In this document: piece by piece, positions 63,806-64,000 of the stretch | Position numbering within the stretch: the first letter of the stretch is position 1 | How the letters are laid out: each line of letters opens with the position of its first letter | NCBI GenBank assembly: GCA_003214295.1 | Contig: QCLV01000003.1 | Span: 1-64,000, forward strand | Reading direction: 5' to 3' | Source of the DNA: Prochlorococcus sp. AG-418-F08 | GTDB taxonomy: Bacteria > Cyanobacteriota > Cyanobacteriia > PCC-6307 > Cyanobiaceae | DNA: 64,000 nucleotides | Program-made: the position numbers and the translations under genes | The notes under the pieces: generated by a model | Seen by the model: only the letters and a program-made list of their open reading frames with translations | Database searches by the model: none | What the model was told of the DNA's origin: nothing

Positions 63806-64000
63806 TTGAAACTATCAAATCAATCACTAATAAAAAAAACCATAAATAAACTAAGTACTCCATGGTATGCCATACCCTTAATCGATAGATGGTTGTTAGG
63901 GCAATTAATACCCCCTATGTTATTTGCTATTTCTGCTTTTACTGTTATTTCATTATCAGTTGGGGTGATGTTTGATCTCATTAGAAAAGTAGTTGAATAT
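63806..64000 (+). CDS. LptF/LptG (YjgP/YjgQ) family permease, N-terminal part (runs off window)
   Basis: TTG-initiated frame open to the window end: LKLSNQSLIKKTINKLSTPWYAIPLIDRWLLGQLIPPMLFAISAFTVISLSVGVMFDLIRKVVEY. Confidence 0.8.
   Translation, partial: MKLSNQSLIKKTINKLSTPWYAIPLIDRWLLGQLIPPMLFAISAFTVISLSVGVMFDLIRKVVEY

Overview
The window is a contiguous, AT-rich (about 30% GC by eye) cyanobacterial chromosome segment. Gene content and protein style point to a high-light-adapted Prochlorococcus; this is inferred from recognised families, no search was run. Bases 1 to ~52 kb are mostly dense core genes: clpR/clpP, ilvC, cobD, hup, glgX, plsY, pyrF, tyrS, pepA, lpxB-lpxA-fabZ-lpxC-bamA, purC/purD, an NblS/Hik33-type kinase, kaiC-kaiB without kaiA, rplU-rpmA, truB, rnz, petF, prmA, serA, murD, and two tRNAs (Gly-TCC, Val-GAC). 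Bases ~52 to 63.8 kb change character: mostly orphan small ORFs (30-90 aa), three short high-light-inducible (Hli) genes, a fatty-acid desaturase, and a decayed gene on the minus strand. No CRISPR array, integrase, transposase or phage structural gene was recognised. Most interesting items: (i) a photolyase/cryptochrome-like protein whose domains look circularly permuted; (ii) a stand-alone NAD+-dependent DNA ligase adenylation domain ending at motif V; (iii) an unannotated frameshifted DUF938-type methyltransferase pseudogene; (iv) a pair of one-TM small proteins sharing a DDDxDDQDGGxLI-type acidic tail; (v) a twin-CX3C microprotein overlapping a second small ORF; (vi) overlapping hli genes, the first lacking the Arg of the ExxNxR motif; (vii) a perfect 14-bp hairpin inside glgX.
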